Below are positions 60,987 to 62,641 of a stretch of DNA of 62,641 bases, in pieces. The notes beneath the pieces were generated by a model. The model searched no databases. It saw nothing but the letters and a program-made list of their open reading frames with translations, and was not told where the DNA came from. Within the stretch, counting starts at the first letter, position 1, and each line of letters begins with the position of its first letter. The DNA comes from Paenibacillus whitsoniae (GTDB lineage: Bacteria; Bacillota; Bacilli; Paenibacillales; NBRC-103111). Made by a program: the position numbers and the translations under genes. The stretch lies in contig NZ_RXHU01000110.1 in the NCBI RefSeq assembly GCF_003955665.1, positions 403-63,043 of the forward strand, in the 5' to 3' direction.

Positions 60987-62080
60987 TCGGCGTCGGCTTC
61001 CACTTGCGCAAATTTGATGCACACAGGCATAGACAGTTCAAGCTTATCGCCGGTCGGTGCCAACTTGCCCGTCGCTTCGTCACGAGCAAATGATACAACG
61101 TTGTTCGAGTCCTTGTTCGCGACGAGCAGAAAGCGGCCGTCCGGGGAGAGTGCGAAATTGCGCGGATGCTTGCCGCCCGTGGATTCGTGCTGAATCGCGG
61201 AAATCTTACCGTTGTCTGCGTCGATCGCATAGACGACGATGCTGTCATGTCCGCGATTGGAGCCGTACAGGAAGCGGCCGTCCGGCGAGATGTGGACGTC
61301 GGCGCAGGCATTGTCCCCCTGGTAGTCCCCTGGCAAAGTCGACACTGTTTCAATGGGCGCAAGCTGCCCCTGCTCTTCGTCATAAGCAAATGCCGTCATC
61401 GAGGACCCTAACTCGTTGATCACATAGGCGTAGCGGTAGGACGGATGGAAGGCCAAATGACGCGGCCCCGAGCCGGGAGGTACTTGCACTTCCTGGTGCA
61501 GATCCAGTTTGCGGCCCTCCACGTCCAGCTTGTACACAATAACCTTGTCCAAGCCCAAATCGCAGACGACGGCAAAGCGATTGTTCCGGTCGACCGTCAC
61601 GGAATGCGCGCGCGGTCTGTCCTGCACGGGCAGGACACTGGTGCCCTGGTGCCGCCGTATGTCGCTCGTCTCGCCGAGCTTGCCGTCTTCCAGGATGGGC
61701 AGTACGCCCACCATGCCGCCATGATAGCTCGCGACCATAGCAAGCTGGTTCGTGCGATCCAGCGTAATGTGGCACGTCGTGACCGGCAGGGTCACGGCTT
61801 GATTCAACGGCGTCAGTTGGCCGTTAGCCGGGGCAATTTGATAAGCGCCGGCTGCGCCGCAGCGCTGACCGTCCGCGTCCGTCCCCTCCGACAAGGCGTA
61901 GAGCCGCCAATTGTCGGTGTCTACGGCAAGGAACGTCGGATTTTGCAAACCTGCCGTTTGATGAGTCACCTCGAAGCTGCCCTTCGCTTCGTCAAAAAGG
62001 GCGGTGTACACCCCCGGGTTCTTCGAATCAGCATAAGAACCTATAAATGCGTATGTTTTCCGCGGCTTGTGCGCTGTCAC
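60983..62080 (-). CDS. 6-phosphogluconolactonase-like beta-propeller lactonase
   Basis: The GTG at 62080 (MTAHKPRKTYAFIGSYAD) follows AAGGAGTGA by 9 nt. The 365-residue cytosolic protein is a seven-bladed beta-propeller of the Lactonase family (PF10282; YkgB/Pgl type), with repeated ISPDGRFLYGSNRGHDSI and GSGPRHLAFHPSYRYAYVINEL blades. It hydrolyses 6-phosphogluconolactone or related lactones. The ATG of the ATL gene overlaps its stop by 4 nt. Family members vary in substrate, so the exact lactone is uncertain. Confidence 0.92.
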   Translation of the reverse strand: MTAHKPRKTYAFIGSYADSKNPGVYTALFDEAKGSFEVTHQTAGLQNPTFLAVDTDNWRLYALSEGTDADGQRCGAAGAYQIAPANGQLTPLNQAVTLPVTTCHITLDRTNQLAMVASYHGGMVGVLPILEDGKLGETSDIRRHQGTSVLPVQDRPRAHSVTVDRNNRFAVVCDLGLDKVIVYKLDVEGRKLDLHQEVQVPPGSGPRHLAFHPSYRYAYVINELGSSMTAFAYDEEQGQLAPIETVSTLPGDYQGDNACADVHISPDGRFLYGSNRGHDSIVVYAIDADNGKISAIQHESTGGKHPRNFALSPDGRFLLVANKDSNNVVSFARDEATGKLAPTGDKLELSMPVCIKFAQVEADAE

Positions 62081-62230
62081 GTGTCGTCACTCCTTCTGTG
62101 GTAGATGCAATATTTGCATTATCGCAAATCTGGTGGAGCGGAGCAACTGTTTGGGGAGGGAGGCGTCATTTGTTCCTCACACGCAGCCTGGGGTTCTTGT
62201 TCGCTGCTAGCTATAAACTTGCTCACCATC

Positions 62231-62323
62231 GTTCAACATACATGTAATTCGAGGGAAGCTCGTCCCACTTACATGCAGCTTGCTAGACACTTGTTCTGCA
62301 TACATGCTGCTCGGTGGACATTC
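62231..62323. repeat. Tandem 31-bp degenerate repeat, three units
   Basis: Units start at 62231, 62262 and 62293, each with CATG or ACATG at the same place (CATG at 62241, 62272 and 62303). They share about two-thirds identity, with a consensus core near CATACATGCNGCTCG. A period of 31 is not a codon multiple, so the region is non-coding. A fourth, more decayed unit may follow. Confidence 0.55.
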
Positions 62324-62360
62324 CTCGGCAAGACACTTGATGACCAAACTTCCCGAGAAC

Positions 62361-62536
62361 GGAACGACGTGACGCTATTTCGCCGAAAACGGCCGTTTTC
62401 GCGAGGTTGCGGAACGTAGGAGCGCTAATCGACGTTTCTTCAAGGGTTTTCGTTTCATTTCAACGAAATAAGGTCCTCTCGTTCCCTTCACAGACGCAAA
62501 CACGTCTTTGACACATGAATAAGGCCCTCTCGTTCC
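62361..62536. repeat. Four copies of a GGAACG...TATTTCG repeat in two inverted pairs, with an 18-bp palindrome
   Basis: Related copies start at 62361 and 62411 on the plus strand and at 62485 and 62536 on the minus strand. Consensus is GGAACG-N3-GG-N-C-N2-TATTTCG; spacing is 50 and 51 nt. A perfect palindrome, CGAAAACGG/CCGTTTTCG, occupies 62384-62401. The region from 62081 to the window end has no gene and resembles dispersed Paenibacillus intergenic repeats. Confidence 0.6.
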
Positions 62537-62641
62537 GCTTGTTACCAGCTTAGCCCCACCTATTCCCAAACTACAATCATTTTCCGGGGCGGTGCGTAGG
62601 TTTCGGAGAGTCTGGGGCGGTCCGGTCGCAGGTTTGCGGGG

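Noticed and set aside
62081..62641. CRISPR array in the repeat-rich window end
   Set aside because: The 31-bp units follow each other without spacers and are degenerate, and the other repeats are inverted pairs; no regular repeat-spacer pattern or cas gene is present.

Overview
The window looks like chromosomal DNA of a Paenibacillus-type, endospore-forming Firmicute. Supporting signs are mixed GC content, strong AGGAGG-type ribosome-binding sites with ATG, GTG and TTG starts, YesM/YesN-style sensor/AraC-regulator pairs next to sugar ABC transporters, CcpA-type cre sites, a T-box leader, an Sda-family sporulation checkpoint gene and many large secreted glycosidases. No rRNA, tRNA, CRISPR array, intact insertion sequence or prophage was seen. 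The exact species cannot be fixed from the sequence.

Layout. (1) 0.2-3.4 kb: a luciferase-like flavin oxidoreductase, a small unknown gene and a sensor kinase. (2) 1.6-8.3 kb, minus strand: response regulator, solute-binding lipoprotein, two permeases and a YesM-type kinase form one sugar-uptake operon. (3) 8.5-12.3 kb: L-fucose isomerase and mutarotase diverge from a LacI-family regulator, with two copies of a candidate operator. (4) 12.4-16.2 kb: a GH78 alpha-L-rhamnosidase and an AraC regulator. (5) 16.4-17.9 kb: a palindrome-spaced promoter, a Phe-type T-box and chorismate mutase/DAHP synthase. (6) 17.9-20.2 kb: a membrane protein, a GNAT acetyltransferase and a Cys-rich pentapeptide-repeat protein. 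(7) 20.3-24.5 kb: two secreted carbohydrate-active proteins, a CBM96/FN3/beta-helix protein and a GH43 exo-galactanase with a ricin-type lectin domain, each with a cre-like site upstream and with a decayed gene between them. (8) 24.8-26.9 kb: a coupled iron alcohol dehydrogenase and EamA transporter. (9) 27.1-33.9 kb: a 1731-residue Ser/Thr kinase-ATPase-histidine kinase downstream of an FAD amine-oxidase-like protein. (10) 34.1-37.8 kb: a chemoreceptor and a membrane pseudokinase with a PASTA domain. (11) 38.2-41.8 kb: cysJI sulfite reductase. (12) 42.0-44.7 kb: a coupled 55-codon ORF and sda-like gene, a ComFB-like gene and an orphan Spo0B-type kinase. (13) 45-47.8 kb: greA, glutamate racemase, a Cof-type phosphatase and a ClpP-like protein. 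(14) 47.9-60.4 kb, minus strand: a polysaccharide locus of sensor kinase, regulator, binding protein, two permeases, heparinase II/III-type lyase and a large secreted GH2 enzyme. (15) 60.6-62.1 kb: an alkyltransferase-like protein coupled to a lactonase, followed by a repeat-rich non-coding end.

Together the carbohydrate genes suggest life on plant or microbial polysaccharides that carry rhamnose, fucose, beta-1,3-galactan and uronic acids (arabinogalactan or pectin side chains, mucilage). Two sensor/regulator/transporter modules import the products. cre sites and a LacI operator suggest catabolite and substrate control. Both ABC operons carry a strong hairpin between the binding-protein gene and the permeases.

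Nothing here is clearly an undescribed defence or mobile system. The most notable signals are the coupled ORF55/sda pair beside an orphan Spo0B-type kinase and twin A-tract repeats, the PASTA pseudokinase, the two intergenic repeat families at about 37.9 and 62.4 kb, the promoter whose spacer is a palindrome upstream of the T-box, and the ClpP-like protein with Asn at the catalytic Asp position. All calls were made by eye from the sequence without database searches.
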